Shown here piece after piece: positions 37,785-46,176 of a stretch of DNA of 64,000 nucleotides. The notes beneath the pieces are model-generated. The model was not told the origin of the DNA and made no database searches. It was given only the letters and a program-made list of their open reading frames with translations. This DNA comes from Actinoallomurus sp963850195. GTDB taxonomy: Bacteria; Actinomycetota; Actinomycetes; Streptosporangiales; Streptosporangiaceae. Position numbers and translations under genes: made by a program. The stretch spans positions 682,001 through 746,000 of the forward strand of contig CAWKKD010000009.1 in assembly GCA_963850195.1 (NCBI GenBank). The letters are read 5' to 3'. Numbering within the stretch: position 1 is the stretch's first letter; the number at the start of each line of letters is the position of its first letter.

Positions 37785-38372
37785 ATGAGCATGCCGTCGT
37801 TTCCGCCCGGGTTCCCCCTGGGCCCGGGGGCCGGCGAGGTTCCGAACGGCGCCGACCTGCTGTTCGAACGCCGCATCGTGCTGGCCGCCGGCCACCTCGA
37901 CGGCCTGCGGGCCACCGACCTGTCCGCGCGGCTGATGACGCTCGACGGGGCGGGGGACCGGCCGATCGCCCTGCACCTGCGCACCACGGACGCCGACCTG
38001 GACGCCGCGTTCGCGCTGGCCGACACGATCGGCCTCATCGGCGCCCCGGTCGACGCGCTCGTCAACGGCCTGATCGGCGGGCCGGCGCTGGTGGTCTTCG
38101 CCGCCGCACGCCGCCGAGAGGTCACCCCGCACGCGATGCTGCGCCTGACCGAGCCGAAGATCCGCATCGAGGGCGACGCCACCGACGTGGCCGGTACGGA
38201 GTGCGAGCACCGCCGCCGCGTCGACGCGCTCTACCTCCGGCTCGCCGAGGTCACCGGCCGCGAGCTGGACGAGATCCGCGAGGACGCCCGCGACGGGAGG
38301 CTGCTCACCGCCGAACAGGCGGTCGACTACGGCCTCGCCGACGCCGTCGTACGCACCGCACCGACGAGCTAG
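37785..38372 (+). CDS. ClpP-like protein lacking catalytic Ser and His
   Basis: A 195-residue protein aligning with ClpP through most of its length: FERRIVLAAGHLDG at the start, LHLRTTDADLDAAFALADTI, and the C-terminal DARDGRLLTAEQAVDYGLAD. The position of the nucleophile (AASMG in ClpP) reads IGGPA, and the active-site MIHQP reads RLTEP, so Ser and His are replaced (Gly99 and Thr122); only the C-terminal Asp region remains. It is therefore expected to be a non-proteolytic paralogue. GGAAGGA precedes the ATG. No Clp ATPase gene is nearby. Confidence 0.78.
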   Translation: MSMPSFPPGFPLGPGAGEVPNGADLLFERRIVLAAGHLDGLRATDLSARLMTLDGAGDRPIALHLRTTDADLDAAFALADTIGLIGAPVDALVNGLIGGPALVVFAAARRREVTPHAMLRLTEPKIRIEGDATDVAGTECEHRRRVDALYLRLAEVTGRELDEIREDARDGRLLTAEQAVDYGLADAVVRTAPTS

Positions 38373-38462
38373 GGCGCGTCTGTCGGTGCCTCCCACGATG
38401 ATGGCCGCGTGGATGATCTGACGCTCTTGCGGCGGGCGCTCTGAGCGGAGGCCGGTCGTGGT

Positions 38463-39155
38463 TCAGGCCAGGGCGCAGTCGCCGCACATGCGGCCGGTGG
38501 GGACGCGGTAGATGAGACAGCAGCTGTTCCGGCGGAAGCCGCCTGGGCCGAAGTCGCCGGTGCCCTCGAGGCCCGGCATGGTCAGGAGCTCCTCGATGAG
38601 GGCGCGGCAGGCGTCCGTGTGGGCGGATCGCTTGCGCGAGATCATCGTCAGCGAGCCCATGAGGGCCGAGGTGGCGTTGCCCCACAGCAGGCCCTCGGCG
38701 ACGTTGGTCGTCGTGCGGATCGCCTCGATCAGCGGGGCGAGGTGGCGTTCGACGACGATCCGGTAGACGGCGGCCGCGTCGGCGGGCCGGCCCTGGACGC
38801 CGGGCGCCGCGAGGGCGAGCGGCCCGGGGGAGGCGGGGCGCCAGTACGTCCGCGCCGGGTCCAGGTCGGGGGCCACGCCGTGCTGTACGGCCGTCGCCAC
38901 GACCGGGGCCCAGAAGCGTCCGGCGATGCCCTGGAAAAGGACCGACGCGGCAACGCGTGGCTCGTCGGTCTCGAGGAGGAGGCCCGTGGTCTCGATCTGG
39001 CCGGGCAGCGCGTCACCCACCAGGGCGGGGAACTCTCGCCACTCGGGATCACCTGCCGCGTCCGTGGCGGTGTCGATCGAGAAGAACGGGCTGATCGTCG
39101 CCACATCGGTGAGCGCGGCGAGGATCGGGGTCTGTGAAACCGAGCTGCTTTCCAT
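38463..39155 (-). CDS. (2Fe-2S)-binding protein, FhuF-like C-terminus
   Basis: A 230-residue protein whose C-terminus, CCLIYRVPTGRMCGDCAL, is the four-Cys [2Fe-2S] motif of FhuF-type ferric-siderophore reductases (CC-x10-C-x2-C). The body (ASVLFQGIAGRFWAPVVATA) is helical and FhuF-like. It probably releases iron from ferric siderophores in the cytoplasm; the partner siderophore is unknown and no siderophore transporter is close. ATG 39155 is chosen (MESSSVSQTP); an upstream start adds eight residues. The region between this and the preceding plus-strand gene (about 90 bp) is empty. Confidence 0.8.
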   Translation of the reverse strand: MESSSVSQTPILAALTDVATISPFFSIDTATDAAGDPEWREFPALVGDALPGQIETTGLLLETDEPRVAASVLFQGIAGRFWAPVVATAVQHGVAPDLDPARTYWRPASPGPLALAAPGVQGRPADAAAVYRIVVERHLAPLIEAIRTTTNVAEGLLWGNATSALMGSLTMISRKRSAHTDACRALIEELLTMPGLEGTGDFGPGGFRRNSCCLIYRVPTGRMCGDCALA

Positions 39156-39212
39156 CGCGACCGAGCCTGCACGGCGCACCGTGCGCGGTCAACACTCTGG
39201 GACGATCGGATC

Positions 39213-39956
39213 ATGATCTACGACCATCCGTGGGCCTACGAGCTCGCGTGTTCCTTTCGTGACGTGAGCGCCGAAGTGGACGCGCTGGCGTCGTGGTCGG
39301 GCGGTGCGCGCGAGGTGCTCGAGCTGGCCGCGGGCCCCGCCGAGCACGCGCGGGAGTTCGCGAACCGCGGCGTGCCGTCCACGGCCCTGGACCTGAGCCC
39401 GGCCATGTGCGCGTACGCGCGCGAACGCGGGCAGGGCCTGCCGCTGACCGTAGTCGAGGCCGATATGACCGGGTTCCGGCTCGGCGAGCGGTTCGGGTTG
39501 GTCATCACGATGCTCGACTCGACCGCGCACCTGATGACGCTCGACGCGTTCGTCGCGTACCTGACCTGCATGCGCGACCACGTCGCCGACGGCGGCCTCG
39601 CCGTGATCGAGATGAGCCATCCGGCCGACCGGCTCGGTGACACCCCGCGGGTCTCGACCGCCTGGAACGTCGAGCAGGGCGAGGTGAGCGCCGACGTACG
39701 GTGGGGCGAGCCCTCCGACGTACTGGACCCGATCACCCAGGTGGTGCACGACCACGTGACGATCGCGATCGACGGCGGCGAGACCATCCAGGGCGTGGTG
39801 CCCTACCGCTTCTGGACGGCGACCGAGCTGGCCGCCGCGATCCGCCTCGCAGGCGGCCTGGAGGTCGTGGCGCAGTACGGCGACTTCGACGCGACCATCC
39901 CGCTGGATTCCCTCGAGGCCTGGCGCATGATCACCCTGCTGCGCCGCACGAATTAG
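39213..39956 (+). CDS. Class I SAM-dependent methyltransferase
   Basis: A 247-residue Rossmann-fold methyltransferase. Motif I is VLELAAGPAEHAREFANRG, motif II TALDLSPAMCAYA, and the VVEADMTGFRLGERF segment carries the adenine-binding Asp. The C-terminal half (GGETIQGVVPYRFWTATELA) is typical of small-molecule methyltransferases. The substrate is unknown. Its stop overlaps that of the convergent pgl gene by 2-3 bp, leaving no room for a terminator. Confidence 0.82.
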   Translation: MIYDHPWAYELACSFRDVSAEVDALASWSGGAREVLELAAGPAEHAREFANRGVPSTALDLSPAMCAYARERGQGLPLTVVEADMTGFRLGERFGLVITMLDSTAHLMTLDAFVAYLTCMRDHVADGGLAVIEMSHPADRLGDTPRVSTAWNVEQGEVSADVRWGEPSDVLDPITQVVHDHVTIAIDGGETIQGVVPYRFWTATELAAAIRLAGGLEVVAQYGDFDATIPLDSLEAWRMITLLRRTN

Positions 39957-40726
39957 GGCGAGGCGATCCGGCCGATGCCCCGCGGAAGCTCCTTGGCCGC
40001 CGTACGGTCCAGCAGGAACAGCGTGCCCTGGCGTCCCCGCGCGCCGGCGGCCGGCACCTGGACGGGGCCGGCGTCGGACAGCGCGAGGCGCACGGCCTTC
40101 GCCTTGGACTCACCGGCCGCGATGATCCAGATCTCGCGTGCGGTACGGAGCGCGGGGAGCGTGAGCGTGATCCGGGTCGGCGGCGGCTTGGGCGCCCCGC
40201 GCACCGCCACCACCGGACGCTGCTCGTACAGCGCCGGCATGCCCGGGAACAGCGACGCCACGTGCCCGTCGGGCCCCATCCCGAGCATCAGGATGTCGAA
40301 GGACGGGACCGCACCGTGGTCGTCGGGACGGGTGACGGCGCGGAGTTCCTCGGCGTAGCGCGCCGCCGCGTCCTCCGGGCTGCCTCCCTGGTCCGATGAC
40401 GGCATCGGGTGGACTCGCCGCGGGTCGAGGTCGACGCGGTCCAGCAGGGCCTGGCGCGCGCCGGTCTCGTTGCGTTCCTCGTGGCCGGCCGGCAGGTAGC
40501 GCTCGTCGCCCCACCAGATGTCGAGGTGCCGCCAGTCGACCGCGTCGTGGGCCGGCGTGGCGGCGATCTCCTCGAGTACGGCGATGCCGACGCCACCGCC
40601 GGTCAGCACGAGATGGGCCCCGCCACGTGCCGCCTGGATGTCGACGAGCCGCGTGACGAGCCGCGCGGCGACGGCCTTGGCGAGCACTTCCTGGTCACGG
40701 TGGACCAGGATGGCGGGGACGGTCAT
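39953..40726 (-). CDS. pgl: 6-phosphogluconolactonase
   Basis: A 257-residue hydrolase of the DevB/Pgl family, second step of the oxidative pentose phosphate pathway. HLVLTGGGVGIAVLEEI, WRHLDIWWGDERYLP and LMLGMGPDGHVASLFPG are the sugar-phosphate-binding motifs. ATG 40726 overlaps the opcA stop (ATGA). Last gene of the tkt-tal-pgi-zwf-opcA-pgl cluster. Confidence 0.95.
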   Translation of the reverse strand: MTVPAILVHRDQEVLAKAVAARLVTRLVDIQAARGGAHLVLTGGGVGIAVLEEIAATPAHDAVDWRHLDIWWGDERYLPAGHEERNETGARQALLDRVDLDPRRVHPMPSSDQGGSPEDAAARYAEELRAVTRPDDHGAVPSFDILMLGMGPDGHVASLFPGMPALYEQRPVVAVRGAPKPPPTRITLTLPALRTAREIWIIAAGESKAKAVRLALSDAGPVQVPAAGARGRQGTLFLLDRTAAKELPRGIGRIASP

Positions 40727-41688
40727 GACTCCGTGGCCTTCGGCTTGGCCTTGGCGGTGTTCTTGGCCGCCGCCTTGGCGCTCGCGTCGTGGTCCTTGGC
40801 GAACTTCGTGATGGCCTCGTGGTAGACCTCGTCCGGGTCGAGCCGGCGGAGCTCCTCGGCGAGCAGCTCCGCCGTCGAGCGCCGGTGCAGCGCGACCTGG
40901 CGTTCCGGCTGGCCCGGCCGCGCCAGCGTCGCGACCCGTCCGTCCGGCCGCGTCACCGTGATCTCGCCGGCCTTGGTGTTCAGCCGTACGGCGGTGATGC
41001 CGGGCCCGTGCGAGGCCGTGACCTGGCACGGCACGCCGAGGCGTACGGAGAGCCAGCCGCCCAGCAGCGCCGCGCTCGGGTTGTCCTGCTCGGCCTCGAT
41101 GGTGGCGGCCGTGATGTCCTCGTGCGGCTGGTCCAGGGCCGCGGCCAGCAGCGAACGCCACGGCGTGATCCGCGACCACGCGAGGTCGGTGTCACCCGGC
41201 CGGTAGGCCTCGGCGAGGCGGCGCAGCCGCTCCAGCGGCTCGCTGCCGCCCGCCGCGTTGGTCACCCGGCGCTGGGCCAGCGCGCCGAGCGGGTCGCCCG
41301 CCGGGTCGGCGGGCGACGAGCCCGGCCACCACGTGACCACGGGCGTGTCCGGTACGAGCAGCGGCAGCACCACCGAGTCGGCGTGGTCGGCGAGCTGGCC
41401 GTAGAGGCGGACCAGCACGGTCTCACCGGGGCCGGTCTCGCCGACGCGTACCTCGGCGTCGAACCGTGACTCGTCCTGGCCGCCGCGCGCGATGACCCCG
41501 AGGATCCGGCTGGGGTGCTCGCGCGCCGCCTCGGTCGAGGCGCGGACCGCGTCGTACTGCGCGGCCTCGTCGGTCACGATGATCAGCGTCAGCACCTTGC
41601 CGGTGGCCGGCCCGCCCATCCGGTGGCGCGTCGCGGTGAGCGCGTCCTGGATCTTGCGGGTGCTGGTGTTGGCCAGATCGATGATCAT
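40723..41688 (-). CDS. opcA: Glucose-6-phosphate dehydrogenase assembly protein OpcA
   Basis: A 321-residue OpcA-family protein needed for G6PDH activity in cyanobacteria and actinobacteria. IIDLANTSTRKIQDALTATR at the start and the VLPLLVPDTPVVTWWPG segment are characteristic. The C-terminus is Lys/Ala-rich (KAAAKNTAKAKPKATES). It starts 2 bp after the zwf stop and overlaps pgl by 4 bp, consistent with coupled expression. Confidence 0.94.
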   Translation of the reverse strand: MIIDLANTSTRKIQDALTATRHRMGGPATGKVLTLIIVTDEAAQYDAVRASTEAAREHPSRILGVIARGGQDESRFDAEVRVGETGPGETVLVRLYGQLADHADSVVLPLLVPDTPVVTWWPGSSPADPAGDPLGALAQRRVTNAAGGSEPLERLRRLAEAYRPGDTDLAWSRITPWRSLLAAALDQPHEDITAATIEAEQDNPSAALLGGWLSVRLGVPCQVTASHGPGITAVRLNTKAGEITVTRPDGRVATLARPGQPERQVALHRRSTAELLAEELRRLDPDEVYHEAITKFAKDHDASAKAAAKNTAKAKPKATES

Positions 41689-41690
41689 GC

Positions 41691-43211
41691 TTAGAGTCGC
41701 CTCCAGGCTCGGCCGTCGCGAGCCATCATCTCGTCGGCGGCGGACGGACCCCAGCTGCCCGCCGGGTACGTCGCGGGCGCACCGTTCCTCTCCCAGTGCT
41801 CCTCCACCGGGTCGAGGATCCGCCAGGACAGCTCGACCTCCTCCTGGCGCGGGAACAGCGGCGGGTCCCCGATGAGCACGTCCAGCAGGAGCCGCTCGTA
41901 GGCCTCGGGGGAGGACTCGGTGAAGGACTCGCCGTAGTCGAAGTCCATGTTGACGTCGCGGACCTCCATCGAGGTCCCCGGCACCTTCGAGCCGAACCGC
42001 AGGGTCACGCCCTCGTCCGGCTGCACCCGGATGACCAGGGCGTTCTGCCCGAGTTCCTCGGTGTCGGTCGCGGCGAAGGGCAGGTGCGGCGCCCGCTGGA
42101 AGATCAGCGCGACCTCGGTGGCGCGCCGCGCCAGCCGCTTGCCGGTACGCAGGTAGAACGGCACACCCGCCCAGCGCCGCGTGTCGACGTCGAGCTTGAG
42201 CGCCGCGAACGTGTCCGTACGGGACTTCTGCGAGATGCCATCCTCCTCGCGGAAGCCGGGCACCTTCACGCCGCCCTGCCAGCCGGAGACGTACTGGGCG
42301 CGCACGGTGTTGACGTCGAGGTTCTCGGGCAGCCGGACGGCGGACAGGATCTTGGCCTTCTCCGCGCGCACGGACTCGGCGTCGAAGGAGACCGGCTCCT
42401 CCATCGCGGTCAGCGCGAGGAGCTGGAGGAGGTGGTTCTGGATCACGTCACGGGCGGCGCCGATGCCGTCGAAGTAGCCAGCCCGGCCGCCGATGCCGAT
42501 GTCCTCGGCCATGGTGATCTGTACGTGGTCGACGTAGGACCGGTTCCAGATCGGCTCGTAGAGGGTGTTGGCGAAGCGCAGCGCCAGGATGTTCTGGACC
42601 GTCTCCTTGCCGAGGTAGTGGTCGATGCGGAAGATCGACTCCTCGGGGAAGACCTGGTGCAGGATCGAGTTGAGCTCCTGGGCGCTGGCCAGATCGTGGC
42701 CGAAGGGCTTCTCGATGACCACGCGCCGCCAGGAGTCGCCCGAGGCCTTGGACAGCCCGCTGCGCTCCAGCTGCTTGACGACGTCCTGGAAGAACTTCGG
42801 GGGGATCGACAGGTAGAACGCGTAGTTGCCGCCGGTGCCGCGCAGGGCGTCCTGCTCGCGCACGGTCTTGGCGAGCGTCTCGAACGCCTCGTCGTCGTCG
42901 AACGTGCCCGGGACGAACTTGATGCCGTCGGCGAGCTGGTTCCAGACCTCCTCGCGGAACGGGGTCCGCGCGTGCTCCTTGACCGCATCGTAGGCGAGCT
43001 GGCGGAAGTCCTGGTGTTCCCAGTCGCGGCGGGCGAACCCGACGACCGCGAAGCCCGGCGGCAGCAGGCCGCGGTTGGCGAGGTCGTAGATGGCCGGCAG
43101 CAGCTTCTTGCGGGACAGGTCGCCGGTGACACCGAACAGTACGAGCACGCAGGGCCCGGCGACACGTGGCAGGCGTTTGTCCCGGGGATCACGGAGCGGG
43201 TTGAGCACCAT
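41691..43211 (-). CDS. zwf: Glucose-6-phosphate 1-dehydrogenase
   Basis: A 506-residue NADP-dependent dehydrogenase. LFGVTGDLSRKKLLPAIYDL binds the cofactor; RIDHYLGKE contains the catalytic region with Lys; VVIEKPFGHDLASAQELN is a further signature. ATG 43211 follows AAGGGGA at good spacing; ATG 43226, five codons upstream, has no such site but overlaps the stop of a small upstream frame. It is separated from pgi by 276 bp, so it may have its own promoter. Confidence 0.97.
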   Translation of the reverse strand: MVLNPLRDPRDKRLPRVAGPCVLVLFGVTGDLSRKKLLPAIYDLANRGLLPPGFAVVGFARRDWEHQDFRQLAYDAVKEHARTPFREEVWNQLADGIKFVPGTFDDDEAFETLAKTVREQDALRGTGGNYAFYLSIPPKFFQDVVKQLERSGLSKASGDSWRRVVIEKPFGHDLASAQELNSILHQVFPEESIFRIDHYLGKETVQNILALRFANTLYEPIWNRSYVDHVQITMAEDIGIGGRAGYFDGIGAARDVIQNHLLQLLALTAMEEPVSFDAESVRAEKAKILSAVRLPENLDVNTVRAQYVSGWQGGVKVPGFREEDGISQKSRTDTFAALKLDVDTRRWAGVPFYLRTGKRLARRATEVALIFQRAPHLPFAATDTEELGQNALVIRVQPDEGVTLRFGSKVPGTSMEVRDVNMDFDYGESFTESSPEAYERLLLDVLIGDPPLFPRQEEVELSWRILDPVEEHWERNGAPATYPAGSWGPSAADEMMARDGRAWRRL

Positions 43212-43222
43212 TTCGGTCCCCT

Positions 43223-43348
43223 TCATCGAATGTTTCCGTTCTGCGTCCCGGCGGGCCGTTGCGGGCGGTGCTGTGCACAGCGTCGTCGTGCACGGTCTTC
43301 CCCCGCCGGCAAGAGATGTACGCCGTCGCGGATGTCGGCCTTGTGCAT
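43223..43348 (-). CDS. Possible leader peptide upstream of zwf (41-42 aa)
   Basis: A small frame begins at ATG 43348 with GGAG 9 nt upstream and ends in a TGA that overlaps the ATG at 43226 (ATGA), the upstream alternative start of zwf. The peptide is basic (GEDRARRRCAQHRPQRPAG). Third-position GC is visibly lower than in its neighbours, which argues against a selected protein; it may be a translated leader or chance. Confidence 0.25.
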   Translation of the reverse strand: MHKADIRDGVHLLPAGEDRARRRCAQHRPQRPAGTQNGNIR

Positions 43349-43487
43349 TGTTCCATTCTCCAGACCGCGCCATATGACGGGAAATGACGTTGATCTACGA
43401 TCGTTCCAGCGGTTGCGTGTGTCGGGGGTTGAACACGCTGTAAATATGGATAAATCGTTTCCGATGGGGCGTGTCCTCCTTGGGTTC

Positions 43488-45074
43488 TCAGCCTCCCAGA
43501 GCCTTCTCCAGCTGTACGAGACCCGCCGCCCGGTCCCGTAGGTGCAGCCGTACGACGGGGCGCCCGCGCGTGCGCAGCGCCCGTACGTCGCCGCGGGCCC
43601 GCGCGAGCTGAAGTGCCGCGAGGCCGTACGGCCGGCCGGGAACCTCGACGTCCTCGCGCGCGCTCCCGGTGATCTGGAGGAAGGCGCCCACCGGAGGGCC
43701 GCCCAGGTGGAGGCGGCCGGTGCAGTGCAGCAGCCCCGGCCCCCATTCGAACGTGACCGGCGACCCGGTCAGCCCGGCCAGCAGCGGGCGCAGCCGCCCG
43801 GCGGACGCGTCCGCGGTCCGGTCGAGGTGGGCCATGACGGCGAGGTAGCCGCCGGCCGGCACCGCGCCGATCACCGCGTCGAGCACGCCCGCCAGGTCCG
43901 TGGCACCGGCGAGCTCCTCGCCGCCGTACACCTCGATGTCGCCGTCGACCAGCGCGGGCTCGCCGCCGTCACCGTGGAGCAGCTCCGCCGCCTCGTCCTC
44001 GGACGCCTGTCCGTACGCGCCGTCGAACGGGCTGACGCCGATGAGCCGGCACGCGACCGCCGTGGCGTACTCCCACAGCAGGAACTGCGCGCCGAGCGGG
44101 CCGGACACCGACAGCGCGGCCTCGCCGGGGTGCCCGCCGAGCACTACCCGGCGTACGTCGTCGGCGACGTCGAACCCGGGCGCGGTGACGTCCTCGACGA
44201 CGACCGGCAGGATGCCGTGGCCGTCCTTGCCGGTCGAGTCGGAGACCAGCCGCCCCGCCCAGCAGGCGAACCCGGCCAGGCCGGGCCCCTCACCGGTGAT
44301 GAGCAGCCGGTCCCGGCCGCCCGCCGCCGACGCCCCGAGGGCCGCGCCGAGCGCCAGCCCCGGATTGTCGTACGGCTGGCGAAGCACGGTGACGAGCGCC
44401 GCCGCCTCGTCGAGCAGCGCCGGCACGTCGGCCCCGCTCAGCACGCTCGGGACCAGCGCGTGGGCGCCGAGCGCGCCGTAACAGCCCTCCGTGTCGGGGT
44501 CGGCGAGGACGACGGTGTGACCCGCCTCCCGCGCCGACGCCTCGAGCGCGGAGCCCGGGTCGGTCACCACGACGGTGCGCTCCGCCGGGTCGATGCCCGC
44601 GTCGCCGAACGCGCGCTCGACGACGCGCATGACGGCGTCGGTCTCGACCGCGGCGTCGTCCTTGCCGGACACGACGAGGACCGTACGGTCGAGCCGTCCG
44701 ATCGCACCGCGCACCCGGTCGGGGTCGCTCGTGTCCAGCAGCGTCAGAGAGCCGCCGTGGTTACGCGCGATCACCTCGGCGGCGACCGCCGACCCGCCCG
44801 TCCCGGCGAGCAGGACGTCGCCTCGGCCGGCGAACCGCGTGGCGAGATCGGCGAGGCCGGGGAGCAGCCGGCGCGACCGGTCGGGCAGGTCGACCCAGCC
44901 CATCCGCCGTGCCGCCCGCTCCGCCGCGCCGAGCCCCCACAGGCTCGCGTTTCCCGCCATGAGTGCCGCCGGCACGCCATCGCTCGCCAGGCGATCGAGG
45001 GCGCCCTCGGCACCCTCGACGGCGTCACCCTGGACGATGACGGAGACGCCGCCGCCGGTCACCCGCAGCGTCAC
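43488..45074 (-). CDS. pgi: Glucose-6-phosphate isomerase
   Basis: A 528-residue enzyme of the Pgi/SIS superfamily. LLAGTGGSAVAAEVIARNHG resembles the phosphate-binding SIS loop, and FLLWEYATAVACRLIGVSPF is the segment typical of the actinobacterial Pgi found in the zwf cluster. It diverges in motifs from E. coli Pgi, as do other actinobacterial cluster members. GTG 45074 overlaps the tal stop (GTGA), so translation is coupled. It links glycolysis to the pentose phosphate genes around it. Confidence 0.82.
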   Translation of the reverse strand: MTLRVTGGGVSVIVQGDAVEGAEGALDRLASDGVPAALMAGNASLWGLGAAERAARRMGWVDLPDRSRRLLPGLADLATRFAGRGDVLLAGTGGSAVAAEVIARNHGGSLTLLDTSDPDRVRGAIGRLDRTVLVVSGKDDAAVETDAVMRVVERAFGDAGIDPAERTVVVTDPGSALEASAREAGHTVVLADPDTEGCYGALGAHALVPSVLSGADVPALLDEAAALVTVLRQPYDNPGLALGAALGASAAGGRDRLLITGEGPGLAGFACWAGRLVSDSTGKDGHGILPVVVEDVTAPGFDVADDVRRVVLGGHPGEAALSVSGPLGAQFLLWEYATAVACRLIGVSPFDGAYGQASEDEAAELLHGDGGEPALVDGDIEVYGGEELAGATDLAGVLDAVIGAVPAGGYLAVMAHLDRTADASAGRLRPLLAGLTGSPVTFEWGPGLLHCTGRLHLGGPPVGAFLQITGSAREDVEVPGRPYGLAALQLARARGDVRALRTRGRPVVRLHLRDRAAGLVQLEKALGG

Positions 45075-46168
45075 GAGGCCTTGTCCTCCAGCTCCTTCTT
45101 GACCGTGTCGAGCAGTTCGTTCCAGGACGCCGCGAACTTGGCGACGCCCTCTTCTTCGAGGACGCGTACGACGTCGTCGTAGTCGATCCCGGCCTCCGCG
45201 AGGGCGGCCATGGTGGCGCGGGCCTCGTCGTAGCGGTGGATGGTGTCGCCGGTGATGGAGCCGTGGTCGGCCACGGCGTCCAGCGTCGCCTCCGGCATCG
45301 TGTTGACGGTGCTCGGGGCGACCAGCTCGTCGACGTACATCGTGTCGGAGTAGTCGGGGTTCTTGACGCCCGTCGAGGCCCACAGCGGACGCTGCGGGCG
45401 CGCGCCGGCGGCCTTGAGCGCCCGCCAGCGGTCGGTGTCGGACTTCTCCTCGAACAGGGCGTAGGCGAGCCGCGCATTGGCGATGGCGGCCTTGCCCCGC
45501 AGGTCGGTCTTGCCGGCCTTCTCCAGCCGCTTGTCGGCCTCGGTGTCGACCCGGCTGACGAAGAAGGACGCGACCGACTCGATCGTCGACAGGTCGTGGC
45601 CGTTGGCCCGTGCCTTCTCGAGCCCCTCGAAGTAGGCGTCGATGACCTGGCCGTAGCGCTCCAGCGAGAAGATCAGGGTGACGTTCACGCTGATGCCCTG
45701 GGCCAGGGTCTCGGTGATCGCCGGCAGGCCCTCGAGGGTCGCCGGGATCTTGATGAACAGGTTGGGGCGGTCCACCAGCCACCACAGCGCCTTGGCCTCG
45801 GCGACGGTCTTGGCCGTCTCGTGGGCCAGCCGGGGGTCGACCTCGATCGAGACGCGGCCGTCGATGTGGTCGCTGCGCTCGTAGACGGGCCGCAGCACGT
45901 CGGCCGCCCACCGGATGTCGTACGTCGTGATGGCGCGGACGGCCTCTTCGACCCCCACACCGCGTACGGCCAGGTCACGGACCTGCTCGTCGTACGCCGA
46001 GCCCTTGCTCAGCGCCTTGGCGAAGATCGTCGGGTTGGACGTCACGCCGACGACGTACTTCTCCCGTATGAGCTTCTCGAGATTGCCCGTCTCGAGACGC
46101 TCCCGGCTGATGTCGTCGAGCCAGATGGACACGCCCTCGTTCGAGAGCTTCTTCAGGATCTCGCTCAT
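45071..46168 (-). CDS. tal: Transaldolase
   Basis: A 365-residue class I aldolase of the mycobacterial transaldolase type. The early segment VVGVTSNPTIFAKALSKGSA and LFIKIPATLEGLPAI (with the Schiff-base Lys) are diagnostic, as is PLWASTGVKNPDYSD. ATG 46168 is preceded by GAGGAGAG. It lies 8 bp after tkt and overlaps pgi. Confidence 0.96.
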   Translation of the reverse strand: MSEILKKLSNEGVSIWLDDISRERLETGNLEKLIREKYVVGVTSNPTIFAKALSKGSAYDEQVRDLAVRGVGVEEAVRAITTYDIRWAADVLRPVYERSDHIDGRVSIEVDPRLAHETAKTVAEAKALWWLVDRPNLFIKIPATLEGLPAITETLAQGISVNVTLIFSLERYGQVIDAYFEGLEKARANGHDLSTIESVASFFVSRVDTEADKRLEKAGKTDLRGKAAIANARLAYALFEEKSDTDRWRALKAAGARPQRPLWASTGVKNPDYSDTMYVDELVAPSTVNTMPEATLDAVADHGSITGDTIHRYDEARATMAALAEAGIDYDDVVRVLEEEGVAKFAASWNELLDTVKKELEDKAS

Positions 46169-46176
46169 GTCTCTCC

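Noticed and set aside
45075..45911. Upstream extension of the pgi frame through tal
   Set aside because: The extension reads tal out of frame; GTG 45074 overlapping the tal stop is the natural start.
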